Origin: Pararhizobium_B sp963838155
Lineage (GTDB): Bacteria; Pseudomonadota; Alphaproteobacteria; Rhizobiales; Rhizobiaceae
Length of the DNA stretch: 64,000 bases
Direction of reading: 5' to 3'
Assembly: GCA_963838155.1 (NCBI GenBank)
Contig: CAWIQE010000020.1
Span: 1-64,000 of the forward strand
Positions 61,989 to 64,000 of the stretch are shown piece by piece. Below the pieces are notes generated by a model. That model was not told the DNA's origin. It was given only the letters and a program-made list of their open reading frames with translations, and searched no databases. Each line of letters starts with the position of its first letter. Position 1 is the first letter of the stretch. Both the position numbers and the translations under genes were made by a program.

Positions 61989-63744
61989 CTAGAGGCCAAG
62001 GCCGCGCTTGCGACCGAAACTCCAATCGATACCGCCGTCGCCGCGGGCGACGCCGGAGACGTGCCGGCCGAGCTGCTTTTCGAGAGAGGGCGTCCACGGG
62101 ACGAGCTGGAAGCCGAGGCCCCCATCCCCACTAACGACCTCGATCATGGCGAAGCGGCCGGACGCGAGCCGCTAAGCGCTGCCGGTAGGTGCCGGCGACA
62201 TATTCGCCAGCGCCGGACCGGTTGAATGTCTGGCCCGTCTCGGCTGCGAGCCGCTGCCCAAGCGCGTCCAGTTCGCGGTTGCGCAACGTGTCGATCAGGT
62301 TGCGATTGAAGGTGACACCCGGACCTCGCCGTTCGGCCAGACCCTGCTCGATCAGGTGCTCGGCACGGCGCGCGAGCGCGCCGCGAACCTCGGCACCGAA
62401 GCCACCGTCGGAGAGCGCAACCGGTTCGCGGGCAATGTTCTGCCGGTCGAGCCAGGTCGCGCCCGAGGCCGCCACTTGGCTGTCGAGGTCCAGATCGGAC
62501 CGCACCGCGAGCGCGACGCGGCGCTGCCCCCGTGCGTCATCGAACGTGCGCAGCTCGACGATGGACCCGGGCGGGCTGTCGCCGGCCGCATCGAGATCGG
62601 GCAGCTTGATGTGATGAGTGCGCCCGTCCACACCATCGACCACGGCATAGGCGGTGCCGCGCAACTCATCGTCGAGGCCGCGATCGACGAGGCGGCCGAT
62701 GATGGGCGCATCAAGGCTTTCGGCCGCCAGCACAAAGCCGGCCGATCCGCGCTCGATGCCCTTCTCGGTCAAGGCGCGGTGCATGCGCTTGATGATGTCG
62801 CCGCGCAGTCCCAGGTCGCGAAGCGTGGCCTCCGCCTTGTCATCGACAACCCATTGGCCGGGGCCGATCTGATCGGCGAGGCCGAGAGATTCCAGCTTGT
62901 GGAGCCTGCCGACCTTCAGGGCATGGAATGCGTCAGGTTGATGCTCGCGAGGCGGGGCCAGATCGATGACGCCGGTGTCACGGGTATCGCGGACGAGCTG
63001 TCGGTCGAGATGCGTCCAGCGCTCGGCCTGAATCTGGCGCTCGAGATTGCGCCGAATGTCGAGGTCGGTGCGTGGCCCCAATTCCTGGGTGACGAGGTCC
63101 TGGGCGCGGGCGCGCATGCCGTCCTTGATATAGTCCCGCGAGATGACGAGGTCCTGACCATCATCGGCGCGGCCGCGCAGGATGATGTGGACGTGCGGGT
63201 TGTCGGTGTTCCAGTGATCGACACCGGCCCAGTCGAGCGTCGTGCCGAGGTCCTTTTCCATCTGCCCCATCAGATCGCGGGCGAAGGATTTGAGGTCCGC
63301 CATGTCGACGGCGTCCTCGGGCGATACGATGAACCGGAAATGATGCCGGTCTTCGTCGCAGCGCTCGGCGAAGGCGCGGCCGTCCACCTCGTCGCTCTCC
63401 GGCCCGAACAGGCGGGCCTTCTCGCCGTCACGGGTCACGCCCTCGCGGCGCAGGTAGCTGAGATGCGCCGAGAGCGGCGTGGCGCGTGCGCGATGACGAA
63501 CCACTCGGGTCTTGATCACGACGCTGCGGGACCGCCCGGTCAGAAAGCGGTTGGCGCGCACACTTGCCGTCCGACCACGTCCAAAGGTCGAGCGGTTTCC
63601 AGGGCTGATCCGGCCAGAACGCGAAACACGGGCTCCCGCCTTCTGGGCGGCGGCGAGCGCCTGCGCGATGAAGGGCCGCGCGCGCTGCGAACTGGAGGAG
63701 CGGCTCCGGCCCGGCCGGATGCGGAAGTCGTCCTCGCCCTTCAT
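61989..63744 (-). pseudogene. rlxS: RlxS-type relaxase (DUF3363), frameshifted near the end
   Basis: From ATG 63744 the protein has a basic, Ser/Arg-rich N-terminus, SAHLSYLRREGVTRDGEKARLFG and the relaxase metal-site block DNPHVHIILRGR (HxH of HUH nucleases), then a DUF3363 region ending FNRSGAGEYVAGTYRQRL. One extra base near 62174 shifts the frame; removing it gives LASGRFAMIEVVSGDGGLGFQLVPW and WSFGRKRGLGL with a stop at 61989, the conserved C-terminus. Repaired length is 584 residues. It would nick oriT and lead transfer. The catalytic part is intact; only ~60 C-terminal residues are affected. It lies 21 bases upstream of traG. Confidence 0.85.
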
Positions 63745-63802
63745 GGCCGAGCCCCGACACATCGCGCCAAGTCACGGAAATGCATGCATAAACGGGGCTG
63801 CG

Positions 63803-63885
63803 GCGAGGTGCATGAATTCTCCGCACCTCGCAAAATCGCTCCATAACCTGCTGAAAAACAACGACCGACCGACGCCGCACCTCGC
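63803..63885. repeat. GCACCTCGC repeats upstream of the relaxase (candidate oriT or operator)
   Basis: GCGAGGTGC (63803-63811) pairs with GCACCTCGC (63823-63831) across an 11-base spacer, and a further GCACCTCGC lies at 63877-63885. Inverted and direct repeats in the upstream region of a relaxase gene are typical of oriT or of a relaxosome-protein binding site. The nic site is not identifiable by eye. Confidence 0.45.
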
Positions 63886-63889
63886 GGCC

Positions 63890-64000
63890 TTTTATCTCGC
63901 CATCCTCCGGTCGTGTTTCCCGTGTCCACCCCTTGCGCCCTCCACAGCACGCTGGAGCCCGAAATCCTGCGAAATGGCCGCGATGCGGTCATGGCGCTTC
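63890..64000 (-). other. Probable 3' end of an upstream gene, not recognised
   Basis: Minus-strand text KRHDRIAAISQDFGLQRAVEGARGGHGKHDRRMAR ends at a stop near 63896 and is open to the window edge. It may be the C-terminus of the gene preceding the relaxase in the transfer block. I cannot name it. Confidence 0.3.

Noticed and set aside
62356..63846. 496-codon plus-strand open frame at the right end
   Set aside because: Antisense to the relaxase, which has recognised catalytic and C-terminal motifs.
1..64000. tRNA, rRNA and tRNA-like attachment sites
   Set aside because: No cloverleaf-like or rRNA-like sequence recognised anywhere by eye; a tRNAscan/Infernal run would settle this.

Overview
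The window looks like accessory DNA (plasmid, megaplasmid or integrative element) from a GC-rich alphaproteobacterium of the Rhizobiales/Hyphomicrobiales. The evidence is a RIME-like intergenic element at 7978-8083, four solute-import loci of rhizobial type, DUF1236, DUF6894 and DUF3489 proteins, and an RlxS/TraG/ribbon-helix-helix conjugation block at the right end. I saw no rRNA, tRNA or CRISPR array. Species assignment is inference.

Left part (1-8 kb): a regulated catabolic locus. A class I aldolase closely resembling YihT (minus strand, two single-base frameshifts) is divergent from a LacI-type regulator, a polyol-type ABC importer (binding protein and two permeases, no ATPase), a PfkB kinase resembling YihV, a cyclase-family hydrolase and an SDR. 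Three related LacI-type operators lie at both regulator boundaries. Kinase plus aldolase resembles the sulfoquinovose Embden-Meyerhof-Parnas branch; polyol/ketose use is the main alternative. Then come a RIME-like element, an IS3-family element, a broken second copy of a DUF1236 gene tail and a frameshifted PhoX-like phosphatase.

12.5-21 kb: a tightly coupled branched-chain-type amino acid/amide ABC operon (livHMGF plus binding protein), a divergent class III aminotransferase and a frameshifted 2,4-dienoyl-CoA reductase-like flavoenzyme. 21-25 kb is a gene graveyard (iron permease, siderophore-interacting protein and P450 remnants) among intact small genes (Crp/Fnr regulator, DUF6894, DUF1236 and a 44-residue ORF).

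25-38 kb: an SDR; a three-subunit membrane gluconate/alcohol dehydrogenase (gamma subunit, GMC flavoprotein, triheme cytochrome); and an IclR-regulated locus with a DapA-family lyase and a second ABC sugar importer without its own ATPase. IclR-like operators precede both the regulator and the lyase. The locus ends in IS66/IS110 debris.

38.6-43.5 kb: a LysR / old-yellow-enzyme / pirin / esterase / NAD(P)-binding block bracketed by 26-bp direct repeats. Next are an IS256 fragment inside a DUF3489 gene, a LuxR regulator, a truncated DNA methyltransferase fused to a truncated secreted protein, a DUF302 protein, and a carbonic anhydrase cut by an IS6-family element. That IS6 copy and a 73-bp perfect palindrome made of IS6 ends bracket a complete ribose-type ABC locus (50.6-56.75 kb).

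Right end: beyond the palindrome is a three-gene minus-strand operon, a TauD-like Fe/2-oxoglutarate oxygenase, a HEPN plus zinc-ribbon protein and a GHKL (MORC/Hsp90-like) ATPase cut by the palindrome. It sits beside the conjugation genes. I do not recognise this gene trio and consider it the best candidate for an undescribed (possibly defence) system. Single-base frameshifts in at least six otherwise full-length genes mean that decay and assembly error must be separated before conclusions are drawn.
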